64,000 bases of DNA from positions 106,146,509-106,210,508 of the forward strand of contig OV884015.1 in assembly GCA_930367205.1 (NCBI GenBank), read 5' to 3'. Below, piece by piece: positions 11,101 to 26,261 of this stretch. How positions within the stretch are numbered: the first letter of the stretch is position 1; each line of letters opens with the position of its first letter. Position numbers and translations under genes: made by a program. The notes beneath the pieces are model-generated. The model had not been told where the DNA came from, did no database searches, and was given only the letters and a program-made list of their open reading frames with translations. This DNA comes from Acanthosoma haemorrhoidale (lineage: Eukaryota > Arthropoda > Insecta > Hemiptera > Acanthosomatidae).

Positions 11101-11181
11101 ATATAAGTTGAGGGAATCAACTGATATCGGTTTCAAATTATCACTTCTATCTACAGACTCTAATTACAACTTTAAAAACTT

Positions 11182-12644
11182 TCAGTATCTCTTATCAATG
11201 TAACCTTTCTCAAATACTATACTGTACTTAACTATAAATCTTTCTATTTTCATATCATCTAATTTTATTTTGAACCCGTCTTCTTCGATATGTTCATTAA
11301 AATTCACTTTAACTTCTTCATTTTTTTCTTTCTTCTTCTCTGTATTTCTTGTTTCATCTTCTTTCTTCTGTATTATTTGTAGATTCTCATTATGGATTAA
11401 TCTAAACATTTTTATAATATCTAATCCTTTAAGAAAATCTTCAAAATAATCTCTCTTGACAATGAACACATCAACATATTTTCTATGTCAAAAATGTTTA
11501 ATTTTTGAGTTACTAAACTTTTTTTTCACACCATTGACTGTTTTTAAAAGTATCTTATTTACTTCTTCTGTCTTTTTCTTTATATTAGTTAATTTTGAAT
11601 TTATTATAGAGCATTGGGATCCTGGATCGGATGTCCCATTTACCTGTTACTTCTCTTTTTATGATATTTTTACTTTAATCAATGGTGTGGTTATTCGTTT
11701 TTATGTTCAGTAATTAGATCTACTTCTAATACTAAGTTGCTTCCTATTATTCTAGTTTCATTTTTTATCTATTTTAAACCGGCATGAAGCATCTTCATGA
11801 TCCCTGATACAATTGTTTAATTGTTCACAGTTATTCCATGGATTTTTCTCTTGAAATTTGTTTTTACTGTACTGGTTTTCCATTTTTCTTTGTTATGAAT
11901 TTTTTTTGTTCACTAGGCCCTCACATTTTTTAATTTCATAAAATAATCTAGATGAATTCTCACGTTTTTCTTGATCTATCTTTTTTCTGATAAAGTAGGT
12001 AAACCCGCAGTTAGTGCATGGATCTTTTCCCTTGAAATTTGTTTTTACTGTACAGGTTTTCCATTTTCCTTTGTTATGAATTTTTTTTGTTCACTAGGCC
12101 CTCACATTTTCTAATTTTATAAAATATTCTAGATGAATTATCACGTTTTTCTTGATCTATCTTTTTTCTGATAAAGTAGGTAAACCTGCAGTTAGTGCAT
12201 GGATTTTTCTCTTGAAATTTTTTTTTACTCTACAGGTTTTTCATTTTTCTTTGTTATGAATTTTTTTCGTTCACTAGGCCCTCACATTTTATAATTTTAT
12301 AAAATATTCTAGATGAATTATCACGTTATTCTTGATCTATTTTTTTTCTGATAAAGTAGGTAAACCTGCTATAAGCTATTATAAAGATATAAGCATCACT
12401 AAAGACTGTTTAGCATTTGAGTTCTTGCATGTAAGCTTCTCAATCATAAACTTTTCTGCTATATGTTTTAAATTTAGTTGATTCTCTTTCTTCTGTGTGG
12501 ATTCAATCTTATTTTTTCTCATGATTGTTCCGCATTTAAATCATCAAAATACATTGTTTTCATTTTCTCTGTTAATGTAATCCACACTGTCTTCTCTTGA
12601 CCTCTCTTACTAAAACTATTTTTCAGTCTTTTATAAATATAATT
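11182..12644 (-). pseudogene. Decayed lysine-rich coding region (unit 2)
   Basis: Counterpart of 3795-5257. The 95-codon frame at 11182-11469 is unchanged. The third 180-bp copy has a C inside the T run (tttttttcgttc near 12267), unlike the other copies. Confidence 0.35.
11828..12367. repeat. 180-bp tandem repeat, 3 copies (unit 2)
   Basis: 540 bp, three copies, in the same order of variants as unit 1. Confidence 0.95.
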
Positions 12645-13700
12645 ATTTTATAAAGTTGGTAACAAAATTGTGCGAACAATAATCATGCATATATCTTTAT
12701 CTATCATTTATATTATTTACTTATATTATAAGAATAAAATCTTCTCATACGAAGGCAGTTTAATATCAAACTTATGAATAAAAAAAAGTTTGCTAAAAAA
12801 ATAAATAAAAGCTGAACAAATATTTTGCGTACAAAAATCATGCATATATATTTTGCTATCAATTATATTATTTACTTATATTATAAAAAAACAAATATTC
12901 TCATATGAACACAGTCCATTATAATCTTTATAAATAAATAAATCGTTATTCATCTTAAGGTAAAAAATTCATATTGTGCTTAAAAATAAAAAAAGTTTAT
13001 TCAAATAATAAATAAAAACATTATACTTACAAATATCATGCATATATATCTATCATTTATATTATTTACTTATATGGTAAGAAAAAAAATGCCTCATGCG
13101 AAAACAGTTTAATATCATCCTTATATATCAAGAAATTGTTATATATAAAAATAAAAAGAAAAATTGGTTAAAAAAAATGGTTATAAAAATCATGCATGTA
13201 TATATATCTATCATTCATATCATTATTTACTTTCTCACTACTATTATACTCACTCATTACTATATATATGATTTCTCATAGGACAACAGTTAATTATCAT
13301 CCTTAATAATCAAATAAGATTATTCAATAATTTATACCCAACAGATTTCCAGATATTGACACCACGACTCTAACTGTTTTTTAGGAGTGAACTATTCCAG
13401 AGACGAAGATACTTGCTATCTTAACTACAGGCCACTACGATACACCATACAGACCACAGATGTTGGTAGGCTAGGGGAAGTAGAAGGGTTAAGTCTTTGA
13501 AATATTGACCGAACCTTTTTGACCTAATGACAACTATCAATATGTTAAAATAAATTACCGTAAGACCATAAAATTATATCTTTCAGAGACCGTAAGCTTA
13601 ACCATAGCAATGAAGACTATATCCAATTTTTATGAGATCATACAAAATTTTATTTCACCAGGACCATATTTAATTGAACGCAGCAGAATTAATCTCTAGC

Positions 13701-14195
13701 CTAATCAATCGTAACAATGTTAACCTTAAGTAGTCCTGGATTCTTCTCATAAAACTCCACACCCCTATCAGAAAGCCATGCTGAAATTGCTGGCTTAAGT
13801 TTAGGCTGTCCATCAAGGGAGTGCAACCCTCTACCCGTTATAACAGAAACAAAAGTGGTCTTACGACCGGAATCTCGAAGCCTGGAAGTGACTTCATCTA
13901 TGAAGAGGTCAAGTACGTCCAGAGCTTCGGACACGAATAGGAAATGCAAATCTAAACGTGTCCATGTATCATTCACATGATACCTAATAATCGACCTAGC
14001 AGACAAAGGCCTAATCCTTCTACCTCCCTCGGTACTCCACCTGGTCTTTGTGTAAGGCGGTTGATCTAAAGGTGTGAGGAAGCAAATAGCTTCGTCTACG
14101 GAATCGTTCACTCCGGCTAAAACAAAAGTTAGTGTTTGTTCGTCCATGTCTGGGAATCTGTCGGATAAATAAGTTAACGAAGTAGACTTACTCAT
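13701..14195 (-). CDS. CUE-Smr domain protein (unit 2)
   Basis: Translates to the same 164 residues as the copy at 6315-6809, with D82, H84 and R122 present. I see no nucleotide difference within the ORF. The promoter-side TATAAAG and the downstream AATAAA are also kept. Just upstream, the plus strand reads cccaggtaaaaac rather than the gtataaac of unit 1. Confidence 0.85.
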   Translation of the reverse strand: MSKSTSLTYLSDRFPDMDEQTLTFVLAGVNDSVDEAICFLTPLDQPPYTKTRWSTEGGRRIRPLSARSIIRYHVNDTWTRLDLHFLFVSEALDVLDLFIDEVTSRLRDSGRKTTFVSVITGRGLHSLDGQPKLKPAISAWLSDRGVEFYEKNPGLLKVNIVTID

Positions 14196-17100
14196 TACGG
14201 CGATGATGATCGGGACACTGTATCCAATATGTGCACACTTTAAAAGTCAGAGCTGGACTGACTGAAATCATAGGAAAGTTTGCAAGTGACGGTGGAGTGG
14301 GGGACCCAGGTACCGAAATTCTTTATATTGGCAAACCCTCACCCAGGTAAAAACATCTTTTGACCTGGTGTAAATGTCTAAAAAAGACGATTTCTCTTTA
14401 CTTCTATTTTTTTTTATACATGGAAAGAAACTACTATTTTTTTAATTTGAATTCAAAACCGAGGTTAATACTTCTGTTTTACAGAAGACCTAAAGGAGAA
14501 TTATTTCGGGGACGAATAATATAAGTGATCAATTGTAGTCTCATAATTAATATGTGAGCGGGGAAATATACCAAATATTGCAGGTTCCAGAAAAAACTCT
14601 AGGTTGTTTTATTGTTCCTTGGTGGCTAGAATGCACAGAAACCTTCGACACATTTTCAAGTCTACCTATTCTTTCAAAAAAACGTCATATTGTAAAAATA
14701 GTAAACAAATACAACGAATAATAAAACAAAAGGCCGTAGTTAGTAAAACGCACGTGGGAGAGCACTTACCATGAACAAATCAATTATGATACGGATTTTT
14801 TTCTACAGTATCGATAATATGTGACGACTGAAGGCGACAATTGTGTAAACATATACTGTAAATACAGCTGAAGAAAAGTCCGACCTCCCCACCAACCCCG
14901 CTTCTGAGTTAACAGTGATTTTCTTGAAACTTGAGAGAAGTTAGAATTTTAGTTTTGCCAAAGATTGAGGCAGACTAGAAGGTGTGTGTCATGATCTGCC
15001 AAGACTTTCAAAGCACTAAGTACCAAGCACCACAGTTGATTATCTAAGTACGCAAGTGTGCCATGTGATTAAGCCGAGACAGACTTTAAGCACTAAGTAA
15101 CAAGCACTACAGTTGATTATCTAAGTACGGAAGTGCGCCCTGTGATTAAGCAGAGACAGACTTTAAGCACTAAGTACCAAGCCGATATTTCCGATTTTAG
15201 TTCTTCCCTTAATTGATCAAACTTCCCGCTCAACTCTTTTTGTTCTTTATTATTTTCTTTAAGTGCGTTATTTTGACTGTTTAATTTTTCGTTTATTTCT
15301 TTATTATTTTCTTTTAATTTAATTATTTTCTGTTAAATTGACTGTTTAATTGGGCAAGGACCTGTTGCAACATCTTTGTCGTAGTGTTTTCACTCGGATT
15401 TACTTTGGGTTCGGGGTGTGGGTTCCCTGTTTTAGAGGCTGCGTTTGACCCAAAAGGTAGGCAGTATACCTGAATCTGACCTGGACATATTTGTTTTCGT
15501 GTGTGTACAACAAATGTGAAATTATGAGAAAATATAAATTGTTAGTGGTTAGTACTAGTTATTATTCTAACATGCAATACCTCACAATTCCTTTGGTTTC
15601 TTTAGAATTTTTTCAGTTAATCCCGGAGCGGCCCCCATTGAAACCTACCTTATTTTTTACCATTTATTTTTCTACTTTATTTGATCAATTTACCTTAACT
15701 AATTTGGCAGGTCCGTCATGAGATTTTTAAATCAAATTGTTTTATGTCTTTGACATAGGAATTTATCCCGATTGAATCCCTGAGATTAAGCCGAGACAGA
15801 CTTTAATCACTAAGTACCAAGCACTACAGTTGATTATCTAAGTACGCAAGTGTGCCCTGTGATTAAGCCGAGACAGACTTTATGAACTAAGTAATAATAA
15901 TAATAATCTGACGTATTTTTCAATAGAATGATTTCTTCTTTTAATTTTGAATTTACATTATAATTATATTATTAAAATATTAAATGATTAAAACAGTCCG
16001 CACATTTTGAGGACCCTACTTCCACACTTGGTCATTAGCACTGTAGCACTCTCTTAACCGCTATTTTCACGATTAATCCGGTGTTGATTATCACAGCGAT
16101 GTGTCTGAAAGTCCATTTTGTTCTTACAACATTTTATCAAGGTTTATATCAACGCACATTTCCAGATTAGTGAAAATATATTTAAATAAATATTTATTTA
16201 AAGGAATTTACAATCTGCTCTAATAGGGCGTATATATATACATATCCTGGGATTCCCCAGATTCATCAGGGAAATGTCCTTATTCGTTAAAAAGAATTCA
16301 TGGATCAGGGATACAACCCCTTACTAACACTGCTCTTGCATCTTCGTCACTGGTGTGCAGTAACAGTGGAGACAATGAGAGACTACCTGTAGAAGAAGCC
16401 TGGGTAAGAACTCCAAAGGATGTTTTAGCATCAAAAGGTTTATTTACTAACGTTATTTTTAGTGGGGTCCTCCATTGTTTAAAGCAGTAAGTCTAAATAG
16501 GGTTTAGTTTGGATTTGTACATGAGAATTTCGTTTTCAAATTTGGGATGTGATTTTTTGACTGAGAGACATGTTCCATGTTGGTCCGTTCTGAAGTTGGA
16601 ATATTAGGTTTAGAACTGAATGTGTTGTGGGATGACCAAAAATAAAAAAACCCTGCGAATAATAAATTGTTCCCATCATTCAATAACATAAATTAAATTA
16701 AACATAAAACCAGCAATGTACAGTAACTCTTTTTAGTTAGCAAGAGTTAAAATAAGGTTTGACAATCCTTAAAATGCAAAGTAAATCGAGCTAAGGAGCT
16801 TAAGAGGAGGAGGAGAGTCGAGAAGGTGAAGTTCAATATTGCTACAGCTGAAATACAATCCGGTGTTGTATATTAGAAGTTCCTTCCTCTGTAAATAAAT
16901 TTCTTCCGTGTTGTTGAATATTGTCAACTAATAATATAATATTAATAAAACCTTATACTATCATTGAATATTGTTTTGTTTGTTATTGTGAATATATCTC
17001 TTAGATTTGGATTTATTAGTGTGTTTCAACATCCATCTTCTGTTGAAAATAGGCTCTTCGAGTAAAACGTGAGTAAAAATATTTTCTTAAAAATTAAAAC

Positions 17101-18631
17101 TATTCTAAAACGTAAACTTTCCGTTTCGAAGATCTTTGTTGATGATGAAAAGAGATATATGGCCCGAGGACGATACAAACAACACACAGTGCACTTCACA
17201 AATGGACTGAGCTTTACATTTGTAACAATTTGTATTCACAAATTTTTAAGAGATACCAATCATATAGCTGAGTGGTTAGCTTCACTGTTTGCAAGTTCAC
17301 AAGTCTTTTGGGGCTTGTACACTTGTTAATTAAGTATTAAGCCCACTATCTCATTATTTAGTAGGGGTATGATGTTATAAGGAAAATGCAGCGGAAGCTA
17401 GTTTTTTTGTTAAATTAGGAATGACAAAACGAATGAAATATGGATAAATAATCTTATATTTAGCATTAAAATAAAACAGTAATCACTATACTTTATATAC
17501 ATTACATATAACATGAATAATAATAAATCATATAATTTTATAAAATATTTCTTACATTATTAATTTTTACATAGCAGTTTATGAAATTTCTATGATTAAA
17601 TTGCATGAATTGTTCCCTTTTAATTTTTTATTAAATTATGACATTATATAATTCGGGAAGTAGGACAAGTAATACACAAATACAATAATAATCGTCATCA
17701 TGGCAATAAAAGCCTTAGCATATACATCGGTCTGACAATACGGTTATAAGACAACGTACTAATAAATCCCAGACATACTTGAAGGTTAATAAAAAAAATT
17801 ATTTGATAATAATTCAATTAGTATATGATAATGATTTGGGGTACAAAAAATAATTGGAATACAAATATTTTAGGCTCATGACGTCATGATATATCTTGAT
17901 TGTTAAAGTTTGTGAAGTCTGTTGTTGTCTGCATGAAGATAACTGAATGAAGTCTGCTGATAGGCTGCTAAGTAGTACGAGCCTTCGACATCTGCAATAG
18001 TGATACAAATTAGTTATAAATGCAAAATAAGAATAAAATAAATAGAAAATCTTCTTATGACTAATGATTTCATATCATCCTCATAATTTAAAAATGGTTT
18101 ATACCAAAAATAGAGAAAAATTCGTCCATATCTTTTGAAATCGTTGTACATTATTTCATTTACTAAAATAAATCGAAAAAATTTTACCTTTAAATTTGAT
18201 GATATGATTGTAGTTGTGATCACCAGTGATCCAGGTGGGATGACTCCGTGCTCTTTGGATGGTGGAGTTTCATGTATACATCATGTCCACATAATGCCAA
18301 TAATGAATTTTTTCAGGCTCCTTACTAGATAGTTAGGGTCACTAGGCAGATGAGGTATTCATTTTTTTTCTGAAATAAATTTGGCTATACATACAAAGTC
18401 ATATTACAATAAATATAAAAAAATCTTCTAATATGAAAACAGTTTAATATCATCCTTATAAATAAAAAAAGCTAATTCAAAATATAAATAAAAGTTGGTA
18501 ACATAATTTTGCGTAAAAAAATCATGCATATGTACGTATGTAAAACAGTTATATAAGTTGAGGGAATCAACTGATATCGGTTTCAAATTATCACTTCTAT
18601 CTACACACTCTAATTACAACTTTAAAAACTT

Positions 18632-20275
18632 TCAGTATCTCTTATCAATGTAACCTTTCTCAAATACTATACTGTACTTAACTATAAATCTTTCTATTTT
18701 CATATCATCTAATTTTATTTTGAACCCGTCTTCTTCGATATGTTCATTAAAATTCACTTTAACTTCTTCATTTTTTTCTTTCTTCTTCTCTGTATTTCTT
18801 GTTTCATCTTCTTTCTTCTGTATTATTTGTAGATTCTCATTATGGATTAATCTAAACATTTTTATAATATCTAATCCTTTAAGAAAATCTTCAAAATAAT
18901 CTCTCTTGACAATGAACACATCAACATATTTTCTATGTCAAAAATGTTTAATTTTTGAGTTACTAAACTTTTTTTTCACACCATTGACTGTTTTTAAAAG
19001 TATCTTATTTACTTCTTCTGTCTTTTTCTTTATATTAGTTAATTTTGAATTTATTATAGAGCATTGGGATCCTGGATCGGATGTCCCATTTACCTGTTAC
19101 TTCTCTTTTTATGATATTTTTACTTTAATCAATGGTGTGGTTATTCGTTTTTATGTTCAGTAATTAGATCTACTTCTAATACTAAGTTGCTTCCTATTAT
19201 TCTAGTTTCATTTTTTATCTATTTTAAACCGGCATGAAGCATCTTCATGATCCCTGATACAATTGTTTAATTGTTCACAGTTATTCCATGGATTTTTCCC
19301 TTGAAATTTGTTTTTACTGTACAGGTTTTCCATTTTTCTTTGTTATGAATTTTTTTTGTTCACTAGGCCCTCACATTTTTTAATTTTATAAAATATTCTA
19401 GATGAATTCTCACGTTTTTCTTGATCTATCTTTTTTCTGATAAAGTAGGTAAACCTGCAGTTAGTGCATGGATTTTTCTCTTGAAATTTTTTTTTACTCT
19501 ACAGGTTTTTCATTTTTCTTTGTTATGAATTTTTTTTGTTCACTAGGCCCTCACATTTTCTAATTTTATAAAATATTCTAGATGAATTCTCACGTTTTTC
19601 TTGATCTATCTTTTTTCTGATAAAGTAGGTAAACCTGCAGTTAGTGCATGGATTTTTCTCTTGAAATTTTTTTTTACTCTACAGGTTTTTCATTTTTCTT
19701 TGTTATGAATTTTTTTTGTTCACTAGGCCCTCACATTTTCTAATTTTATAAAATATTCTAGATGAATTCTCACGTTTTTCTTGATCTATCTTTTTTCTGA
19801 TAAAGTAGGTAAACCTGCAGTTATTCCATGGATTTTTCTCTTGAAATTTTTTTTTACTCTACAGGTTTTTCATTTTTCTTTGTTATGAATTTTTTTTGTT
19901 CACTAGGCCCTCACATTTTATAATTTTATAAAATATTCTAGATGAATTATCACGTTATTCTTGATCTATCTTTTTTCTGATAAAGTAGGTAAACCTGCTA
20001 TAAGCTATTATAAAGATATAAGCATCACTAAAGACTGTTTAGCATTTGAGTTTTTGCATGTAAGCTTCTCAATCATAAACTTTTCTGCTATATGTTTTAA
20101 ATTTAGTTGATTCTCTTTCTTCTGTGTGGATTCAATCTTATTTTTTCTCATGATTGTTCCGCATTTAAATCATCAAAATACATTGTTTTCATTTTCTCTG
20201 TTAATGTAATCCACACTGTCTTCTCTTGACCTCTCTTACTAAAACTATTTTTCAGTCTTTTATAAATATAATTAT
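18632..20275 (-). pseudogene. Decayed lysine-rich coding region (unit 3)
   Basis: Counterpart of 3795-5257 with four internal 180-bp copies. The terminal 95-codon frame (18632-18919) is unchanged. Confidence 0.35.
19278..19996. repeat. 180-bp tandem repeat, 4 copies (unit 3)
   Basis: 719 bp. The second and third copies are almost identical to each other (both tttttctcttg with ctaatttta), which suggests a recent duplication. Confidence 0.95.
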
Positions 20276-21329
20276 TTTATAAAGTTGGTAACAAAATTGT
20301 GCGAACAATAATCATGCATATATCTTTATCTATCATTTATATTATTTACTTATGTTATAAGAATAAAATCTTCTCATACGAAGGCAGTTTAATATCAAAC
20401 TTATGAATAAAAAAAAGTTTGCTAAAAAAATAAATAAAAGCTGAAAAAATATTTTGCGTACAAAAATCATGCATATATATTTTGCTATCAATTATATTAT
20501 TTACTTATATTATAAAAAAACAAATATTCTCATATGAACACAGTCCATTATAATCTTTATAAATAAATAAATCGTTATTCATCTTAAGGTAAAAAATTCA
20601 TATTGTGCTTAAAAATAAAAAAAGTTTATTCAAATAATAAATAAAAACATTATACTTACAAATATCATGCATATATATCTATCATTTATATTATTTACTT
20701 ATATGGTAAGAAAAAAAATGTCTCATGCGAAAACAGTTTAATATTATCCTTATATATCAAGAAATTGTTATATATAAAAATAAAAAGAAAAATTGGTTAA
20801 AAAAAATGGTTATAAAAATCATGCATGTATATATATCTATCATTCATATCATTATTTACTTTCTCACTACTATTATACTCACTCATTACTATATATATGA
20901 TTTCTCATAGGACAACAGTTAATTATCATCCTTAATAATCAAATAAGATTATTCAATAATTTATACCCAACAGATTTCCAGATATTGACACCACGACTCT
21001 AACTGTTTTTTAGGAGTGAACTATTCCAGAGACGAAGATACTTGCTATCTTAACTACAGGCCACTACGATACACCATACAGACCACAGATGTTGGTAGGC
21101 TAGGGGAAGTAGAAGGGTTAAGTCTTTGAAATATTGACCGAACCTTTTTGACCTAATGACAACTATCAATATGTTAAAATAAATTACCGTTAGACCATAA
21201 AATTATATCTTTCAGAGACCGTAAGCTTAACCATAGCAATGAAGACTATATCCAATTTTTATGAGATTATACAAAATTTTATTTCACCAGGACCATATTT
21301 AATTGAACGCAGCAGAATTAATCTCTAGC

Positions 21330-21824
21330 CTAATCAATCGTAACAATGTTAACCTTAAGTAGTCCTGGATTCTTCTCATAAAACTCCACACCCCTATCAG
21401 AAAGCCATGCTGAAATTGCTGGCTTAAGTTTAGGCTGTCCATCAAGGGAGTGCAACCCTCTACCCGTTATAACAGAAACAAAAGTGGTCTTACGACCGGA
21501 ATCTCGAAGCCTGGAAGTGACTTCATCTATGAAGAGGTCAAGTACGTCCAGAGCTTCGGACACGAATAGGAAATGCAAATCTAAACGTGTCCATGTATCA
21601 TTCACATGATACCTAATAATCGACCTAGCAGACAAAGGCCTAATCCTTCTACCTCCCTCGGTACTCCACCTGGTCTTTGTGTAAGGCGGTTGATCTAAAG
21701 GTGTGAGGAAGCAAATAGCTTCGTCTACGGAATCGTTCACTCCGGCTAAAACAAAAGTTAGTGTTTGTTCGTCCATGTCTGGGAATCTGTCGGATAAATA
21801 AGTTAACGAAGTAGACTTACTCAT
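21330..21824 (-). CDS. CUE-Smr domain protein (unit 3)
   Basis: Same 164-aa product as the copy at 6315-6809. The 3' flank differs from other units by one base (ccgttagacc near 21187), whereas the coding region shows no change by eye. Confidence 0.85.
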   Translation of the reverse strand: MSKSTSLTYLSDRFPDMDEQTLTFVLAGVNDSVDEAICFLTPLDQPPYTKTRWSTEGGRRIRPLSARSIIRYHVNDTWTRLDLHFLFVSEALDVLDLFIDEVTSRLRDSGRKTTFVSVITGRGLHSLDGQPKLKPAISAWLSDRGVEFYEKNPGLLKVNIVTID

Positions 21825-24800
21825 TACGGCGATGATGATCGGGACACTGTATCCAATATGTGCACACTTTAAAAGTCAGAGCTGGACTGACTGAAATCAT
21901 AGGAAAGTTTGCAAGTGACGGTGGAGTGGGGGACCCAGGTACCGAAATTCTTTATATTGGCAAACCCTCACCCAGGTAAAAACATCTTTTGACCTGGTGT
22001 AAATGTCTAAAAAAGACGATTTCTCTTTACTTCTATTTTTTTTATACATGGAAAGAAACTACTATTTTTTTAATTTGAATTCAAAACCGAGGTTAATACT
22101 TCTGTTTTACAGAAGACCTAAAGGAGAATTATTTCGGGCACGAATAATATAAGTGATCAATTGTAGTCTCATAATTAATATGTGAGCGGGGAAATATACC
22201 AAATATTGCAGGTTCCAGAAAAAACTCTAGGTTTTTTTATTGTTCCTTGGTGGCTAGAATGCACAGAAACCTTCGATACATTTTCAAGTCTACCTATTCT
22301 TTCAAAAAAACGTCATATTGTAAAAATAGTAAACAAATACAACGAATAATAAAACAAAAGGCCGTAGTTAGGAAAACGCACGTGGGAGAGCACTTACCAT
22401 GAACAAATCAATTATGATACGGAATTTTTTCTACAGTATCGATAATATGTGACGACTGAAGGCGACAATTGTGTAAACAAATAATGTAAATACAGCTGAA
22501 GAAAAGTCCGACCTCCCCACCAACCCCGCTTCTGAGTTAACAGTGATTTTCTTGAAACTTGAGAGAAGTTGGAATTTTAGTTTTGCCAAAGATTGAGGCA
22601 GACTAGAAGGTGTGTGTCATGATCTGCCAAGACTTTCAAAGCACTAAGTACCAAGCACCACAGTTGATTATCTAAGTACGCAAGTGTGCCATGTGATTAA
22701 GCCGAGACAGACTTTAAGCACTAAGTAACAAGCACTACAGTTGATTATCTAAGTACGCAAGTGCGCCCTGTGATTAAGCAGAGACAGACTTTAAGCACTA
22801 AGTACCAAGCCGATATTTCCGATTTTAGTTCTTCCCTTAATTGATCAAACTTCCCGCTCAACTCTTTTTGTTCTTTATTATTTTCTTTAAGTGCGTTATT
22901 TTGACTGTTTAATTTTTCGTTTATTTCTTTATTATTTTCTTTTAATTTAATTATTTTCTGTTAAATTGACTGTTTAATTGGGCAAGGACCTGTTGCAACA
23001 TCTTTGTCGTAGTGTTTTCACTCGGATTTACTTTGGGTTCGGGGTCTGGGTTCCCTGTTTTAGAGGCTGCGTTTGACCCAAAAGGTAGGCAGTATACCTG
23101 AATCTGACCTGGACATATTTGTTTTCGTGTGTGTACAACAAATGTGAAATTATGAGAAAATATAAATTGTTAGTGGTTAGTACTAGTTATTATTCTAACA
23201 TGCAATACCTCACAATTCCTTTGGTTTCTTTAGAATTTTTTAAGTTAATCCCGGAGCGGCCCCCATTGAAACCTACCTTATTTTTTACCATTTATTTTTC
23301 TACTTTATTTGATCAATTTACCTTAACTAATTTGGCAGGTCCGTCATGAGATTTTTAAATCAAATTGTTTTATGTCTTTGACATAGGAATTTATCCCGAT
23401 TGAATCCCTGAGATTAAGCCGAGACAGACTTTAATCACTAAGTACCAAGCACTACAGTTGATTATCTAAGTACGCAAGTGTGCCCTGTGATTAAGCCGAG
23501 ACAGACTTTAAGCACTAGGTAATAATAATAATAATCTGACGTATTTTTCAATAGAATGATTTCTTCTTTTAATTTTGAATTTACATTATAATTATATTAT
23601 TAAAATATTAAATGATTAAAACAGTCCGCACATTTTGAGGACCCTACTTCCACACTTGGTCATTAGCACTGTAGCACTCTCTTAACCGCTATTTTCACGA
23701 TTAATCCGGTGTTGATTATCACAGCGATGTGTCTGAAAGTCCATTTTGTTCTTACAACATTTTATCAAGGTTTATATCAACGCACATTTCCAGATTAGTA
23801 AAAATATATTTAAATAAATATTTATTTAAAGGAATTTACAATCTGCTCTAATAGGGCGTATATATATACATAGCCTGGGATTCCCCAGATTCATCAGGGA
23901 AATGTCCTTATTCGTTAAAAAGAATTCATTGATCAGGGATACAACCCCTTACTAACACTGCTCTTGCATCTTCGTCACTGGTGTGCAGTAACAGTGGAGA
24001 CAATGAGAGACTACCTGTAGAAGAAGCCTGGGTAAGAACTCCAAAGGATGTTTTAGCATCAAAAGGTTTATTTACTAACGTTATTTTTAGTGGGGTCCTC
24101 CATTGTTTAAACCAGTAAGTCTAAATAGGGTTTAGTTTGGATTTGTACATGAGAATTTCGTTTTCAAATTTGGGATGTGATTTTTTGACTGAGAGACATG
24201 TTCCATGTTGGTCCGTTCTGAAGTTGGAATATTAGGTTTAGAACTGAATGTGCTGTGGGATGACCAAAAATAAAAAAAAACCCTGCGAATAATAAATTGT
24301 TCCCATCATTCAATAACATAAATTAAATTAAACATAAAACCAGAAATGTACAGTAACTCTTTTTAGTTAGCAAGAGTTAAAATAAGGTTTGACAATCCTT
24401 AAAATGCAAAGTAAATCGAGCTAAGGAGCTTAAGAGGAGGAGGAGAGTGGAGAAGGTGAAGTTCAATATTGCTACAGCTGAAATACAATCCGGTGTTGTA
24501 TATTAGAAGTTCCTTCCTCTGTAAATAAATTTCTTCCGTGTTGTTGAATATTGTCAACTAATAATATAATATTAATAAAACCTTATACTATCATTGAATA
24601 TTGTTTTGTTTGTTATTGTGAATATATCTCTTAGATTTGGATTTATTAGTGTGTTTCAACATCCATCTTCTGTTGAAAATAGGCTCTTAGAGTAAAGCGT
24701 GAGTAAAAATATTTTCTTAAAAATTAAAACTATTCTAAAACGTAAACTTTCCGTTTGGAAGATCTTTGTTGATGATGAAAAGAGAGATATGGCCCGAGGA

Positions 24801-26261
24801 CGATACAAACAACACACAGTGCACTTCACAAATGGACTGAGCTTTACATTTGTAACAATTTGTATTCACAAATTTTTAAGAGATACCAATCATATAGCTG
24901 AGTGGTTAGCTTCACTGTTTGCAAGTTCACAAGTCTTTTGGGGCTTGTACACTTGTTAATTAAGTATTAAGCCCACTATCTCATTATTTAGTAGGGGTAT
25001 GATGTTATAAGGAAAATGCAGCGGAAGCTAGTTTTTTTGTTAAATTAGGAATGACAAAACGAATGAAATATGGATAAATAATCTTATATTTAGCATTAAA
25101 ATAAAACAGTAATCACTATACTTTATATACATTACATATAACATGAATAATAATAAATCATATAATTTTATAAAATATTTCTTACATTATTAATTTTTAC
25201 ATAGCAGTTTATGAAATTTCTATGATTAAATTGCATGAATTGTTCCCTTTTAATTTTTTATTAAATTATGACATTATATAATTCGGGAAGTAGGACAAGT
25301 AATACACAAATACAATAATAATCGTCATCATGGCAATAAAAGCCTTAGCATATACATCGGTCTGACAATACGGTTATAAGAGAACGTACTAATAAATCCC
25401 AGACATACTTGAAGGTTAATAAAAAAAATTATTTGATAATAATTCAATTAGTATATGATAATGATTTGGGGTACAAAAAATAATTGGAATACAAATATTT
25501 TAGGCTCATGACGTCATGATATATCTTGATTGTTAAAGTTTGTGAAGTCTGTTGTTGTCTGCATGAAGATAACTGAATGAAGTCTGCTGATAGGCTGCTA
25601 AGTAGTACGAGCCTTCGACATCTGCAATAGTGATACAAATTAGTTATAAATGCAAAATAAGAATAAAATAAATAGAAAATCTTCTTATGACTAATGATTT
25701 CATATCATCCTCATAATTTAAAAATGGTTTATACCAAAAATAGAGAAAAATTCGTCCATATCTTTTGAAATCGTTGTACATTATTTCATTTACTAAAATA
25801 AATCGAAAAAATTTTACCTTTAAATTTGATGATATGATTGTAGTTGTGATCACCAGTGATCCAGGTGGGATGACTCCGTGCTCTTTGGATGGTGGAGTTT
25901 CATGTATACATCATGTCCACATAATGCCAATAATGAATTTTTTCAGGCTCCTTACTAGATAGTTAGGGTCACTAGGCAGATGAGGTATTCATTTTTTTTC
26001 TGAAATAAATTTGGCTATACATACAAAGTCATATTACAATAAATATAAAAAAATCTTCTAATATGAAAACAGTTTAATATCATCCTTATAAATAAAAAAA
26101 GCTAATTCAAAATATAAATAAAAGTTGGTAACATAATTTTGCGTAAAAAAATCATGCATATGTACGTATGTAAAACAGTTATATAAGTTGAGGGAATCAA
26201 CTGATATCGGTTTCAAATTATCACTTCTATCTACACACTCTAATTACAACTTTAAAAACTT

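Larger units (their letters stand above)
7434..14819. repeat. Macrosatellite unit 2
   Basis: Complete tandem unit of 7386 bp. It carries the intact (class B) coiled-coil ORF, three 180-bp repeats and an intact CUE-Smr gene. A deletion of about 53 bp near 8555 removes the segment seen at about 1112-1170 of unit 1; the junction lies in shared ttt/attt bases, which suggests microhomology-mediated loss. Confidence 0.95.
14820..22447. repeat. Macrosatellite unit 3
   Basis: Complete tandem unit of 7628 bp. It has the class A (truncated) coiled-coil ORF and four 180-bp repeats, which accounts for most of its extra length over unit 1. It carries an intact CUE-Smr gene. Its opening bases (catatactg) match unit 2, while its coiled-coil segment matches unit 1, so it is a mosaic. 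Confidence 0.95.
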